NCBI GenBank assembly: GCA_017547845.1
Contig: JAFYNZ010000023.1
Coordinates: 1 to 53,647 of the forward strand
Direction: 5' to 3'
Length of the DNA stretch: 53,647 nucleotides
Source of the DNA: Muribaculaceae bacterium
GTDB taxonomy: Bacteria; Bacteroidota; Bacteroidia; Bacteroidales; Muribaculaceae
Shown piece after piece: positions 41,098 to 50,844 of this stretch; within the stretch, counting starts at the first letter, position 1, and the number at the start of each line of letters is the position of its first letter. The notes below the pieces were generated by a model. That model had not been told where the DNA came from. It made no database searches and saw only the letters and a list, made by a program, of their open reading frames with translations. The position numbers and the translations under genes are program-made.

Positions 41098-41909
41098 TTA
41101 AACGCCTAATATCGGCAACATCAATTCTGACAATAGTTGTAGGCATCGGTTTTTCCGGTGCCTACATCAATAGTCAGGCTCAAACACCAAGTAGCAATTC
41201 TCTCAAAGAATCCACGACGGACTCTTTGACCACTGACTCTATCGCTATGTGCGACACTATCTGCGCTGCTGATAGCCTCGTCGCCGTCAATGACTCATTA
41301 AGATATACGACACTCTCAGATGCCGACTATAGACGTGTGGCAGAAGAATTGGGTGTCGAAGTAGCAGCCATCAAGGCAGTCGTGCTTATCGAAGCCGGTG
41401 CTGCCCTTGAAGGTTTCCTCGCACCGGGCGTCCCGGTCATCAATTTCGATGCCGTAATGTATCGAAAGATGAAGAGCAAAGACACTCGCAAAGCACCTTC
41501 TGATGCCAAAATCCCTGAAGGCATCAAAAGCGCCTACGGCAGAAAGGAATGGCAGCAACTCATCAATGCTCGCAAAACAAATATCGACAAAGCCAATATG
41601 GGCACATTCTGGGGAATGTTTCAGATTGGCGGATTCAACTACAAACTCTGTGGATGCCAGTCGGTCGATGAATTTGTCGAAAAGATGAGCCACTCCGAAT
41701 CAGCACAACTCGAACTATTTGCCAAGTTAATCGTTAATGCTAAGCAAGTCGACTACCTTCGTCGTAAGGATTGGAGTGGATTTGCAAGACGATACAACGG
41801 CCCAAGCTATGCCAAGCGTGGCTACCACACCAAGATGGCTAACGCTTACCGCAAATTTAAAGCCCAAGAAAAACAACAAGAACAACAACAAGAAAACGAA
41901 CAACCATAA
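41094..41909 (+). CDS. Secreted N-acetylmuramidase (DUF3380-type)
   Basis: 271 residues. An N-terminal signal segment (LISATSILTIVVGIGFSGAY) and a Ser/Thr/Asp linker are followed by a muramidase-like domain from about residue 77. VVLIEAGAALEGFLAPGVPV contains the likely catalytic Glu, then come NMGTFWGMFQIGGFNYKLCG and DWSGFARRYNGPSYAKRGY. A Gln-rich tail closes it. Such domains cut the glycan of peptidoglycan. It is translationally coupled (ATGA) to the first pepD and ends 17 bases before the second. This suggests a link between wall turnover and peptide use, which is inference. Confidence 0.85.
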   Translation: MIKRLISATSILTIVVGIGFSGAYINSQAQTPSSNSLKESTTDSLTTDSIAMCDTICAADSLVAVNDSLRYTTLSDADYRRVAEELGVEVAAIKAVVLIEAGAALEGFLAPGVPVINFDAVMYRKMKSKDTRKAPSDAKIPEGIKSAYGRKEWQQLINARKTNIDKANMGTFWGMFQIGGFNYKLCGCQSVDEFVEKMSHSESAQLELFAKLIVNAKQVDYLRRKDWSGFARRYNGPSYAKRGYHTKMANAYRKFKAQEKQQEQQQENEQP

Positions 41910-41926
41910 AAACACTATATCAAACT

Positions 41927-43378
41927 ATGAAAGTTACAGATCTCAAGCCGGCATTAATCTGGCAATGCTTTGATGAAATCACTAAAGTGCCTCGTCCTAC
42001 TCACCACCTCGACAAGATGAAAGAGTTTCTCGTGGACTGGGCCAATCGTCATAACATCCCTGTAAAGACCGACGCCGTAGGCAATGTCGTAATGACCAAG
42101 CCTGCTACTCCGGGTCACGAAAACGCACCGACTATCATTCTCCAAGGTCACCAAGACATGGTCGCTGAAAAGCGCAATGACTCCAACCATGATTTCTTCA
42201 ACGACCCTATCGAGACTATCGTTGACGGCGACTGGGTGAAGGCTAACGGCACAACTCTCGGTGCTGACAACGGCATCGGTTGCGCAACCGGCATGGCTGT
42301 TCTCCTTGACGACACTTTGGTGCATGGTCCTATCGAAGTGCTCATGACAGTCGACGAAGAGCAAGGTCTCATCGGTGCAAATGGTCTCGAACCGGGCATG
42401 ATCAGCGGCTCAATTCTTCTCAACCTTGACTCTGAAGAGCATGGTCAACTCGTTATCGGTTGCGCCGGTGGCAAGGTGACTGTCTGCACATATAAGTACG
42501 CTACAGAAGCTGCTCCTGCTGACTACAAATACTTCGACGTTCACATCAACCACATGATGGGTGGTCACTCAGGTATGGAAATCGGTCTCGGTCGTGGTAA
42601 CGCCAACCAGCAACTCGCTCGCTTCATCTGGGAAATGTCGCAGTCTTGCGATGTAGTAGTGTCACGCATCGATGGTGGCAACCTCGCAAATGCTATCCCA
42701 CGCGAAGCTATCGCTACTATCGGTATCCCTGCCGACAAAGAAGCTGAATTGATGGCTTACGCTGCCGAATTCAATAAGACTATCCACTCTGAATTTGCAT
42801 TGGCAGAAAACCCTGACTTCACATTTGATGTCACTGCAGCTGCTACTCCTGCAACCATCATCGACAAGAAGCAATCATCAGCTTTGATCGCTACAATCTT
42901 CGCTACACCTAATGGCGTGCAAGGCATGTCAAACGCTGTGCCGGGCTTGATCGAGACTTCTTGCAACCTCGCAAGCGTCAAGATGCAAGACGACAAGATT
43001 GTCATCACAGTTCACCAACGCTCATCTGTCGACAGCCGTCGTGACGAAATCGCCGACCGCATCAAGGCTCTCTACCAAATGATCGGTTGCGAAGTTATCT
43101 TCGAAGATGCATACGTAGGTTGGGCTCCAAACCCTGAATCAAAGGTATTGAAAGTGGCAGAATCAAGCTTCTTCGACCTCTTTGGCGAAAAGCCACGCGT
43201 TGAAGCCCTCCACGCAGGTCTCGAGTGTGGCCTCTTCCTCGAAAAGATGCCTAACCTCGACATGATTTCGTTTGGTCCTACTCTCAAGGATATCCACTCT
43301 CCAAGCGAAAAGGCCAACATCCCTTCAGTCGCTAAATACTGGGAGCTCCTCACCGAAATCCTCAAGCGCTTGGCTTAA
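41927..43378 (+). CDS. pepD: Aminoacyl-histidine dipeptidase, second copy
   Basis: 483 residues, a close paralogue of the first copy, with the same opening pattern (LKPALIWQCFDEITKVPRP) and the same residue numbering for H75, D77, D114, E144-E145 and D168. Differences cluster around the substrate pocket: QGHQDMVAE instead of QAHMDMVAE, TVDEEQGLIGA instead of TINEEIGLEGA, and another lid sequence (GGHSGMEIGLG). Both copies look catalytically intact, so different dipeptide preferences are likely. A hairpin follows the stop. Confidence 0.94.
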   Translation: MKVTDLKPALIWQCFDEITKVPRPTHHLDKMKEFLVDWANRHNIPVKTDAVGNVVMTKPATPGHENAPTIILQGHQDMVAEKRNDSNHDFFNDPIETIVDGDWVKANGTTLGADNGIGCATGMAVLLDDTLVHGPIEVLMTVDEEQGLIGANGLEPGMISGSILLNLDSEEHGQLVIGCAGGKVTVCTYKYATEAAPADYKYFDVHINHMMGGHSGMEIGLGRGNANQQLARFIWEMSQSCDVVVSRIDGGNLANAIPREAIATIGIPADKEAELMAYAAEFNKTIHSEFALAENPDFTFDVTAAATPATIIDKKQSSALIATIFATPNGVQGMSNAVPGLIETSCNLASVKMQDDKIVITVHQRSSVDSRRDEIADRIKALYQMIGCEVIFEDAYVGWAPNPESKVLKVAESSFFDLFGEKPRVEALHAGLECGLFLEKMPNLDMISFGPTLKDIHSPSEKANIPSVAKYWELLTEILKRLA

Positions 43379-43398
43379 TCATCTATCCGACATATCTT

Positions 43399-43436
43399 AC
43401 ACAATGCTGCCTCTCGAGGTGGCATTGTGTGTTTAT
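43399..43436 (+). terminator. Terminator of the second pepD
   Basis: Arms ACACAATGC and GCATTGTGT (43399-43407, 43422-43430), continuing inward through two wobbles into CCT/AGG, with a short GTTTAT tail. Good stem, weak T tract. Confidence 0.6.
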
Positions 43437-43565
43437 AGCAATACTCATCTTCCAAATTGCTACAAAAACCATTATTTTCAGCCAATCCATAGCAATCTAA
43501 CACCACACAGCCACACCAGCATGGAAACAAATCATAGCAATTTGATAAAAAAAGAATTGCATTTT

Positions 43566-43596
43566 TTGGTAGTTAGGATTTTTAACCGTACCTTTG
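43566..43596 (+). promoter_or_regulatory. Orphan promoter
   Basis: TTG (43566-43568), 20 bases, TACCTTTG (43589-43596): as good as the promoters of known genes here, yet no recognisable gene follows. Confidence 0.65.
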
Positions 43597-43660
43597 TTGC
43601 GGAAATGTGAAACACACATTGACACATGGATTTTCCGGATGATGCTAATGCATCGGGATT

Positions 43661-43849
43661 GTGACGAAGATAGTTGTCTCACTCAATCAATATTTGCGTA
43701 AACTAAACTCTATCTTTGAAACTAATACCAGGAACATAAAAGGCCGTGATTGGCTAATTCCTACAAACAAACAAGGACAACTTGGAAAACAGCTATTAAC
43801 AACGAATCTCTCTCAACTACGGATTTCGGTCCGAATGTTATTGAGATAA
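43661..43849 (+). CDS. Possible small protein behind the orphan promoter
   Basis: 62-codon frame with a GTG start (MTKIVVSLNQYLRKLNSIFE...), basic, no signal peptide, no family recognised. It is preceded by a 12-codon frame, ATG at 43626 (MDFPDDANASGL), whose TGA overlaps the GTG in a GTGA arrangement typical of coupled genes. A small hairpin GATGC-TAAT-GCATC lies inside the 12-codon frame. Codon use does not resemble the strongly biased neighbours. It may be chance or a regulatory leader. Confidence 0.2.
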   Translation: MTKIVVSLNQYLRKLNSIFETNTRNIKGRDWLIPTNKQGQLGKQLLTTNLSQLRISVRMLLR

Positions 43850-44208
43850 GCATAAAATCAACTACCATTGAAAAGCTTAGGTGAATAGAATTATCCTAAG
43901 TCACAATCCCCGGACAATCCTAAGCGGCCCTCCCCCACTACGACATCACTATCTCAACCCATGGCATCGCTCCCAATCACGAGCGACACTTACTTGCACC
44001 ATTAAGTCTTCACCTTACTTCGCAGCACAGCAATACCCACACTCACCTCCATCCATGTCCGACAAGTTTTTCTCGCAGTCGACCTCTTTGCATCTACACC
44101 TATATTATATATAAAGGGACGAAATCTATCGTCCCCGGTAACCCTTCAGCACACAATGACCAATCCCCCCGAGAGGATTGTATTCATAGTGCTTTAATCT
44201 CAGCTATC
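43850..44208. other. Intergenic region, no gene seen
   Basis: Plus strand rich in C and poor in G from about 43905 to 44105 (tracts such as GGCCCTCCCCCACTACGAC). Short inverted repeats are visible: CTTAGG/CCTAAG (43876-43881, 43895-43900) and GGGACGA/TCGTCCC (44116-44122, 44129-44135). The second is followed by TTTAT on the minus strand and could be a further terminator behind fumarase. No long open frame has coding character. Confidence 0.5.
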
Positions 44209-44243
44209 AAAAAAGAAGGTGAGATCGCACAGACCTCACCTTC
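44209..44243 (-). terminator. Fumarase terminator
   Basis: Minus-strand arms GAAGGTGAG and CTCACCTTC (44235-44243, 44215-44223), followed by TTTTTTG. It lies about 30 bases past the fumarase stop. Confidence 0.9.
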
Positions 44244-44272
44244 CCATATCTGATTACAATTACCGACCTATA

Positions 44273-45916
44273 TTATCTACCGCAGACAGGCCATGGCTTG
44301 AGCTGCTTAAAGAAGTCGTTGCCCTTATCATCAACGAGGATGAATGCAGGGAAGTTTTCAACGCGGATTTTCCACACAGCTTCCATACCGAGTTCTGGGT
44401 ATTCTACGCATTCGATTGACTTGATATTGTCTTGAGCCAATACCGCCGCAGGACCACCGATTGAGCCGAGGTAGAAACCACCATGCTTGTGACAAGCATC
44501 TGTCACTTGCTGGCTACGGTTGCCCTTCGCAATCATAATCAACGAGCCACCTGCTGCTTGGAATGGATCTACATATGGGTCCATGCGTTGCGCAGTAGTT
44601 GGGCCCATTGAGCCGCAAGGCATACCTGCAGGAGTCTTAGCAGGACCTGCATAGTATACAGGGTGATTCTTGAAGTATTCAGGGAGACCATCGCCTGATG
44701 TGAGGCGTTCGAAGAGCTTAGCGTGAGCGATGTCGCGAGCTACGATGATTGTACCGCTCAAAAGCACGCGTGTTGACACAGGATATTTTGACAACTCTTT
44801 GCATACGTCGCGGATAGGTTGATCCAAATCGATGTGAATAGCATCGCCTTCGCCTGCTTGACGCAATTCTTCAGGGATGAGTTCGTATGGTTTGTCATCA
44901 AGTTTTTCGATCCAAAGACCATGCTTGTTGATCTTGGCCTTGATGTTACGGTCGGCCGAACAGCTCACACCCATACCGACAGGGCAAGAACCACCATGGC
45001 GAGGGAGACGGATTACGCGAATATCGTGGCAGATATACTTACCACCGAATTGAGCACCAAGACCGATGCGTTGTGCTTCTTCTGTGAGAATCTTTTCAAG
45101 TTCTACATCACGGAATGCGCGACCTGTTTCGTCGCCTGTAGTAGGAAGATTGTCGTAGAAGTGAGTTGAAGCCATCTTCACAGTCAAAAGGTTGCGTTCA
45201 ACACTTGTGCCACCTACTACGAATGCAATGTGGTAAGGTGGACAGGCAGCTGTACCGAGCGACTTAATCTTATCTACGCAAAATGGAATCAATTTCTCAG
45301 GATTGAGCAATGCCTTAGTCTCTTGGTAGAGGTAAGTCTTGTTGGCAGAACCACCACCCTTAGCGATGAACAAGAATTTGTACTCATCACCCTCTTCAGC
45401 GTGGATATCGATTTGAGCAGGGAGGTTGCAACGAGTGTTGACTTCATCATACATTGTCAACGGAGCATTCTGCGAGTATCTCAAATTTTCTTGAGTGTAG
45501 ACATTGTAGACACCTCTTGACAATGCTTCTTCATCGCAGCAATCAGTCCATACACGTTGACCCTTTTCGCCGTGGATGATAGCTGTACCGGTATCTTGGC
45601 AGATTGGCAATTGACCCTTGCTTGCTACTTCAGCGTTGCGGAGCATTGACAAAGCGACATATTTATCGTTGTCAGAAGATTCCGGGTCATGGAGGATCTT
45701 AGCCACTTGCTCGTTGTGAGCACGACGCATGTGGAACGACACATCGTAGAAAGCTTGTTGTGTCAAACGTGTCAAAGCTTCAGGAGAGACCATAAGAATC
45801 TCTTTGCCATTGAACTCGCTGACAGAGACACCTTCACTTGTCAAAAGATAATATTCTGTTTCATCCTTTCCGGTCTGAAACATTGGAGCATACTTAAATT
45901 CAGGTACACCAGCCAT
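44273..45916 (-). CDS. Class I (iron-sulfur) fumarate hydratase, candidate mesaconase
   Basis: 547 residues, both domains of the oxygen-sensitive class I enzyme. Likely [4Fe-4S] ligands are C106 ([12 protein letters not shown]), C225 ([10 protein letters not shown]) and a Cys in [14 protein letters not shown] (C311 or C319). The C-terminal domain carries [15 protein letters not shown]. It interconverts fumarate and malate. Class I fumarases, including those of E. coli, also hydrate mesaconate to citramalate. Because the gene is divergent, by 224 bases, from the methylaspartate operon whose product is mesaconate, it may do both. This type is also the ordinary fumarase of Bacteroidales, so a housekeeping role alone is equally possible. 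Confidence 0.95.
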   Translation of the reverse strand: MAGVPEFKYAPMFQTGKDETEYYLLTSEGVSVSEFNGKEILMVSPEALTRLTQQAFYDVSFHMRRAHNEQVAKILHDPESSDNDKYVALSMLRNAEVASKGQLPICQDTGTAIIHGEKGQRVWTDCCDEEALSRGVYNVYTQENLRYSQNAPLTMYDEVNTRCNLPAQIDIHAEEGDEYKFLFIAKGGGSANKTYLYQETKALLNPEKLIPFCVDKIKSLGTAACPPYHIAFVVGGTSVERNLLTVKMASTHFYDNLPTTGDETGRAFRDVELEKILTEEAQRIGLGAQFGGKYICHDIRVIRLPRHGGSCPVGMGVSCSADRNIKAKINKHGLWIEKLDDKPYELIPEELRQAGEGDAIHIDLDQPIRDVCKELSKYPVSTRVLLSGTIIVARDIAHAKLFERLTSGDGLPEYFKNHPVYYAGPAKTPAGMPCGSMGPTTAQRMDPYVDPFQAAGGSLIMIAKGNRSQQVTDACHKHGGFYLGSIGGPAAVLAQDNIKSIECVEYPELGMEAVWKIRVENFPAFILVDDKGNDFFKQLKPWPVCGR

Positions 45917-45966
45917 AGTTGAAAGTTTTTTAAATGATAGTTTTGTTGTTGTTGAATCTTAGACTG

Positions 45967-45997
45967 CAAAAATAGTCTATTTTGGCAAAATTAACAA
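45967..45997 (-). promoter_or_regulatory. Promoter of the fumarase gene
   Basis: Minus-strand TTG (45995-45997), 20 bases, TATTTTTG (45967-45974). Confidence 0.7.
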
Positions 45998-46076
45998 ATA
46001 AAACCTCTAAAAATCAATGCAAAAAATGATTATCACACCAAAATATATGCAATTGCGAAAAAACAAACTTTAATTT

Positions 46077-46107
46077 TTGCTAGATAGTGAAAAAAATTTT
46101 ACCTTTG
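46077..46107 (+). promoter_or_regulatory. Promoter of the methylaspartate operon
   Basis: TTG (46077-46079), 20 bases, TACCTTTG (46100-46107), 33 bases before the ATG of the mutase S subunit. No cobalamin riboswitch fold can be placed in so short a leader, although the mutase needs B12. Confidence 0.8.
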
Positions 46108-46140
46108 CACATTGTTTTTAAAAGCATAACATAACATACC

Positions 46141-46551
46141 ATGGATAAGAAAACTATTGTAATCGGAGTAATTGGTGCTGATGCGCATGCGGTCGGCAAC
46201 AAAATCATTGATTTAACACTCACAAACGAAGGTTTCAACGTTGTAAACCTCGGCGTGATGGTATCACAAGAAGAGTTTATCGAAGCTGCTGTCGAAACTA
46301 ATGCCGATGCTATCCTTGTATCATCACTTTATGGTCACGGTGAAATCGACTGTATGGGCCTTCGCCAAAAGTGTGACGAAGCAGGTCTTGTAGGTCTTCC
46401 TCTCTTCGTAGGTGGTAACCTCGTTGTAGGTAAGCAAGAATTCGACGATGTGAAGCAACGCTTCCTCAACATGGGCTTCGACTTCGTATACCCACCAAGC
46501 ACTCCTATCGAAAATACTATCGTAGATATTAAGAAAACTTTAGGTATCTAA
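46141..46551 (+). CDS. glmS: Glutamate mutase (methylaspartate mutase) S subunit
   Basis: Small cobalamin-binding subunit of the B12 enzyme that rearranges L-glutamate to (2S,3S)-3-methylaspartate; 136 residues. The base-off motif DxHxxG is D14-A-H16-A-V-G19, where His16 coordinates cobalt. SSLYGHGE and GGNLVVG complete the nucleotide-tail pocket. It is the first gene of the operon, 15 bases ahead of glmL. The symbol is shared with the unrelated aminotransferase gene at 13506. Confidence 0.97.
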   Translation: MDKKTIVIGVIGADAHAVGNKIIDLTLTNEGFNVVNLGVMVSQEEFIEAAVETNADAILVSSLYGHGEIDCMGLRQKCDEAGLVGLPLFVGGNLVVGKQEFDDVKQRFLNMGFDFVYPPSTPIENTIVDIKKTLGI

Positions 46552-46566
46552 TCAATACTTAAGACA

Positions 46567-47970
46567 ATGAAGATTCTAACGGTTGATGTAGGCAGCACTT
46601 ACACTAAGCTGACAGCAATCGATAGCGATAGACGTTCTGTTTTAGGTACTGCACAAGCTTTTACCACTATTGAGACAGATGTGATGCAAGGATTCGAAAC
46701 AGCCCTTGCTCTACTCAAGCAAAACCTTGAGAACGACAACATCTCTGATTTCAATTACGATAAATTGCTCGTGTGCAGTTCCGCTGCAGGAGGTCTCAAA
46801 ATGGTTGCATTGGGATTAGTGCCTGACCTTACGGCTAAAGCCGCAAGGACAGCAGCATCTAATGCCGGTGCAAAAGTCGTTAATACATACGCCTACGAAA
46901 TCAGTAACGCTGAGCAGCAAGAGATTTACGACATCAACCCCGACCTTGTGCTACTTTGTGGTGGCACTGATGGTGGCAACAAAGAGGTCATCATAGCCAA
47001 CGCTCATCGCCTCTGTGCCATCGATCGCCAATTCACCACAGTCGTTGCCGGCAACAAAAGCGCTGCTGACGAAATCGCTGAGATTTTCTCCCAAGCAGGC
47101 AAAAACTTTGTCATCACCGAAAACGTGATGCCGGTATTCAACAGACTCAACATCGAGCCTGCTCGCGATGCCATCAGAAACGTTTTCATCTCTCGCATCA
47201 TCGAAGCCAAGGGGCTCAACAAGATCCAAGCTATGGCTGCTGCGGAAATCATTCCGACTCCGCTCGCTGTGCTCAACGCTTGCGAACTCCTAAGCAAAGG
47301 CACTAAGTCGCAGCAAGGCAAGGGCGACCTTCTTGCTGTAGATATAGGTGGCGCAACTACTGACGTCTACTCTATGGCTTCCGGCCTTCCGACTGTCGAC
47401 AACACTATGACTAAGGGTCTCCCTGAGCCATGGAGCAAACGCACTGTCGAAGGAGACTTGGGTATGAGATACAGTCTCAAGCATGTCTATGATCAGCTCC
47501 CAAGCCACAACCCTGATGACGAGAAAATGCGTGAAGTCAAAGAGTGGGTAGAACTATGCTCGGCTAAGCCCGACACATTGGCTTTGCCGGACTCTGAAGA
47601 AGAAAAGATTGAAGAGTTTCTCGGTCAGTCGGCTGTCTCGATAGCTGTCGAACGCCACTGCGGAAAATTTGCCGACGTCTACACTCCTCTCGGATTGATG
47701 CACACTCAAGAAGGCAAAGACCTTATGGAAGTGCCTACCGTAATCGGTATCGGAGGCGTGCTCCGCAATAGCCGTCACCCTAAAGAAATCCTCAAAGGCG
47801 CGCTCTATAGCTTCACCTCTCCGGAAAGCACCAAACCAAAGAATCCTCATTTCTATCTTGACCAAAGATATATTTTTGCATCAATGGGTCTATTGAGCTA
47901 TCTCGATCCCGAACTTGCATTCGAATTGCTCGACAAAGAGACCGTCGGTCTCGGCAAAGCAGGCGAATAA
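46567..47970 (+). CDS. glmL: Glutamate mutase accessory protein GlmL (MutL)
   Basis: 467 residues, an ASKHA-fold ATPase. Phosphate loop 1 is VDVGSTYTKL (6-15) and phosphate loop 2 is VDIGGATTDVYS near residue 258. Between the two mutase subunits in most such operons lies this protein, thought to reactivate the enzyme by exchanging damaged cobalamin. It is not the DNA mismatch-repair MutL. It lies between the S and E subunit genes with gaps of 15 and 52 bases. Confidence 0.95.
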   Translation: MKILTVDVGSTYTKLTAIDSDRRSVLGTAQAFTTIETDVMQGFETALALLKQNLENDNISDFNYDKLLVCSSAAGGLKMVALGLVPDLTAKAARTAASNAGAKVVNTYAYEISNAEQQEIYDINPDLVLLCGGTDGGNKEVIIANAHRLCAIDRQFTTVVAGNKSAADEIAEIFSQAGKNFVITENVMPVFNRLNIEPARDAIRNVFISRIIEAKGLNKIQAMAAAEIIPTPLAVLNACELLSKGTKSQQGKGDLLAVDIGGATTDVYSMASGLPTVDNTMTKGLPEPWSKRTVEGDLGMRYSLKHVYDQLPSHNPDDEKMREVKEWVELCSAKPDTLALPDSEEEKIEEFLGQSAVSIAVERHCGKFADVYTPLGLMHTQEGKDLMEVPTVIGIGGVLRNSRHPKEILKGALYSFTSPESTKPKNPHFYLDQRYIFASMGLLSYLDPELAFELLDKETVGLGKAGE

Positions 47971-48022
47971 CCCATTGCATCAGACAACTAAATTGAAATA
48001 AACGAAATAACAATATAACATC

Positions 48023-49477
48023 ATGTCAACAGAATTAAAGAACCAAAGAATTTCGGAAGCCGACTTCATGGCGGAACGCGCAGAAGTTCTTCAACAATGG
48101 CCTACCGGTAAAGACATCGATTTCAAAGAAGCAGTAGACTATCAATTGTCTATCGCTCCTGAAAAGCGTTTCGGTGAAAAATTGGCTAAGGCTCAAAAAG
48201 AAGGTGTGACTCTCATTCAGCCACGTGCCGGTGTTGCTCTCTACCAAGAACACATCGAATTGCTCCAATACCTTGAAAACAAGGGTGGCGCTGACCTTCT
48301 CCCTACTACTATCGATAGCTACACTCGTCTCAACCGTTACAACGAGTGCCAAGTAGGTATCGAAAAGAGCCAAGAAGCTGGTCGCTCAATGTTGAATGGT
48401 TTCCCTGCTGTAAACTACGGTGCACAAGTTTGCCGCACAGTGACTTCAGCTGTTAAGAACCCTGTTCAGATGCGCCACGGTACTCCAGACGCTCGTCTGC
48501 TTACTGAAATCGCAATCGCCGGTGGTTTCACTTCTTACGAAGGTGGTGGTATCTCTTACAACATCCCTTACTCTAAGAACCACTCTATCGAAAAGACTAT
48601 CAAGTACTGGCAATATGCCGACCGTCTTGTAGGTATGTACGAAGAAGCTGGTGTAAGCATCAACCGCGAACCATTCGGTCCGTTGACTGGTACTCTCATT
48701 CCTCCATGTATCTCCAACTCTGTAGCAATCATCGAAGCTCTCTTGGCTGCTACTCAAGGCGTAAAAGACATCACTGTAGGTTATGGCCAAATCGGTAACC
48801 TTATCCAAGACGTTGCCGCTATGCGTTCACTCGAAAACATGACTCGCCAATACCTCGCAAAATACGGTTTCAACGACGTTCGCGTTACAACAGTATTCCA
48901 CCAATGGATGGGTGGCTTCCCACAAGACGAATCTAAGGCTTATGGCGTTATCTCTTGGGGTTCGGCTGCTGCTGCATTGTCAAAGGCTACTAAGGTTATC
49001 GTTAAGACTCCTCACGAAGCTTACGGTGTGCCTACTAAGGAAGCTAATGCTGCAGGTCTTAGAGCTACTAAGCAAGTCATCTCTATGCTCCGCGACCAAG
49101 ACCTCCGCGAAATCCCTCACGTTGTAAAGGAATGCGAAATCATCAACGCTGAAGTGAAGTGCATCATGGACGCTGTCGAAGAACTCGGTAAGGGCGACAT
49201 CGCAATCGGTACAGTTGCTGCATTCGAAGCAGGCATCCTCGATATCCCATTCGCTCCTAACAAGTACAACGCCGGCAAGGTGCTCCCTGCTCGCGACAAC
49301 GATGGCGCTATCCGTATCCTCGAAATGGGCAACCTCCCATTGACAAAAGAAATCAAGGACTTCCACCGCGCGAAACTCGAAGAACGTGCTAAATTCGAAA
49401 ACCGCCAAGTATCATTGCAAATGGTAATCGACGACGTTAGCGCAATCGAAAAGGGTAGACTCGTAGGCCGTCCATAA
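48023..49477 (+). CDS. glmE: Glutamate mutase (methylaspartate mutase) E subunit
   Basis: Catalytic TIM-barrel subunit that binds glutamate and, with the S subunit, adenosylcobalamin; 484 residues, as in clostridia. Conserved stretches include [43 protein letters not shown] and [13 protein letters not shown]. They carry the arginines and Glu known to hold the substrate. Codon bias is strong, so the pathway is probably highly expressed. The next gene makes the following enzyme. Confidence 0.97.
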   Translation: MSTELKNQRISEADFMAERAEVLQQWPTGKDIDFKEAVDYQLSIAPEKRFGEKLAKAQKEGVTLIQPRAGVALYQEHIELLQYLENKGGADLLPTTIDSYTRLNRYNECQVGIEKSQEAGRSMLNGFPAVNYGAQVCRTVTSAVKNPVQMRHGTPDARLLTEIAIAGGFTSYEGGGISYNIPYSKNHSIEKTIKYWQYADRLVGMYEEAGVSINREPFGPLTGTLIPPCISNSVAIIEALLAATQGVKDITVGYGQIGNLIQDVAAMRSLENMTRQYLAKYGFNDVRVTTVFHQWMGGFPQDESKAYGVISWGSAAAALSKATKVIVKTPHEAYGVPTKEANAAGLRATKQVISMLRDQDLREIPHVVKECEIINAEVKCIMDAVEELGKGDIAIGTVAAFEAGILDIPFAPNKYNAGKVLPARDNDGAIRILEMGNLPLTKEIKDFHRAKLEERAKFENRQVSLQMVIDDVSAIEKGRLVGRP

Positions 49478-49505
49478 TTTTAACAACATCTAAAACATAT
49501 ATAGT

Positions 49506-50744
49506 ATGAAAATCAAGAAAGTGGTTTGTTCTGCCGGAAAGACAGGTTTCTATTTCGACGACCAAAAAGCAATCAAAGCCGGAGCTAAAAACGACGGTAA
49601 CTTCTATGTAGGTGAGCCAATGACTCCTGGTTTTACTTCAGTAAGACAAATGGGCGAATCAATCTCTGTAATGTTCATCCTCGAAGACGGACAAGTAGCA
49701 TTCGGCGATTGTGCAGCTGTTCAATACTCAGGTGCAGGTGGTCGTGACCCATTGTTCCTCGCTAAGAACTTCATCCCTGTAATCGAAAAAGAAATCGCTC
49801 CTCTCTACGAAGGTCGCGAAATCACAACATTCCGTGAACTCGCTGACATCGTTGATAAGATGGAATCTCCTTCTACAGGCAAAGTTTACCACACTGCTAT
49901 CCGTTACGGTGTGTCACAAGCATGTCTTGACGCTGTAGCTAAGAGCCAACACAAGATCATGGCGGAAGTTATCGCTGAAGAATATGGCACTCAAGTTAGC
50001 GACACTATGATTCCTATCTTCACTCAATCAGGTGACGACAGATACATGAACGCTGACAAGATGATCATGAAGGGTGCTGCTGTATTGCCTCACGCTCTCT
50101 TCAACCACGTTGAAGAAAAAGTTGGTCTCAAGGGTGAAAAGATTGAAGCTTACATCGAATGGCTCCGCAACCGCGTACTCGAACAAAAACCATTTGAAGA
50201 CTACAACCCAATCTTCCACATCGACGTATATGGCACACTCGGTCTTGTATTCGACAATGACTTCGAAAAGATCGCAGAATACATCTACGGCCTTGAAAAG
50301 ATCGCTGCTCCATTCCACCTTCGCGTAGAAGGACCAGTAGATATGGGCGAAAAGCAAGCTCAAATCGAAGCATTGGCTGCTATCCGTCGCTTCATGGAAG
50401 AAAAGGGCTCTAAGGCTGAAATCGTTGCTGACGAATGGTGTAACACATTCGAAGACGTTATCGACTTCACTAAGGCTAAGGCTGGTCACATGGCTCAAAT
50501 CAAGACTCCTGACTTGGGTGGTATCAACAACTCTATCGAAGCTGTACTCTACTGCCGTCAAAACGGTATGGGTGCTTACCTCGGTGGTACTTGCAACGAA
50601 ACCAACCGCTCAGCTGAAGTGTGCGCTCACGTAGCAATGGCTACTCAACCAAAACAATACCTCGCTAAGCCTGGTATGGGTGTTGATGAAGGCTACATGA
50701 TCGTATTCAACGAAATGTCTCGCATCCTCGCATTGAAAAAATAA
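49506..50744 (+). CDS. mal: Methylaspartate ammonia-lyase
   Basis: Enolase-superfamily enzyme that removes ammonia from 3-methylaspartate to give mesaconate; 412 residues, one fewer than the clostridial enzyme. Magnesium ligands D240 (FHIDVYG), E275 (RVEGPVD) and D309 (VADEWC), the general base K333 (QIKTPDLGG) and H196 (LPHALF) all correspond to the known residues with an offset of two. Third enzymatic component of the operon. A 100-base gap with a hairpin separates it from the AtuA-like gene. Confidence 0.97.
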   Translation: MKIKKVVCSAGKTGFYFDDQKAIKAGAKNDGNFYVGEPMTPGFTSVRQMGESISVMFILEDGQVAFGDCAAVQYSGAGGRDPLFLAKNFIPVIEKEIAPLYEGREITTFRELADIVDKMESPSTGKVYHTAIRYGVSQACLDAVAKSQHKIMAEVIAEEYGTQVSDTMIPIFTQSGDDRYMNADKMIMKGAAVLPHALFNHVEEKVGLKGEKIEAYIEWLRNRVLEQKPFEDYNPIFHIDVYGTLGLVFDNDFEKIAEYIYGLEKIAAPFHLRVEGPVDMGEKQAQIEALAAIRRFMEEKGSKAEIVADEWCNTFEDVIDFTKAKAGHMAQIKTPDLGGINNSIEAVLYCRQNGMGAYLGGTCNETNRSAEVCAHVAMATQPKQYLAKPGMGVDEGYMIVFNEMSRILALKK

Positions 50745-50779
50745 GTAGGATAAACACATTATTAACACAACAACATTCT

Positions 50780-50823
50780 TAAGGTGATAATTGCTTTGAC
50801 CACTCAAAGTGCTTATCACCTTA
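50780..50823 (+). other. Intercistronic hairpin before the AtuA-like gene
   Basis: Perfect eleven-base arms TAAGGTGATAA and TTATCACCTTA (50780-50790, 50813-50823), with an inner stem TTTGA/TCAAA, ending 21 bases before the next ATG. There is no T run, so it is not an ordinary terminator. It may mark an mRNA processing or stability boundary that lowers expression of the last two genes, or a protein site. Confidence 0.55.
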
Positions 50824-50844
50824 CAGACAAAAATAACAACACCT

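Noticed and set aside
46108-46140. Cobalamin riboswitch ahead of the B12-dependent mutase
   Set aside because: Only about 33 bases separate promoter and start codon, far too few for the riboswitch fold.
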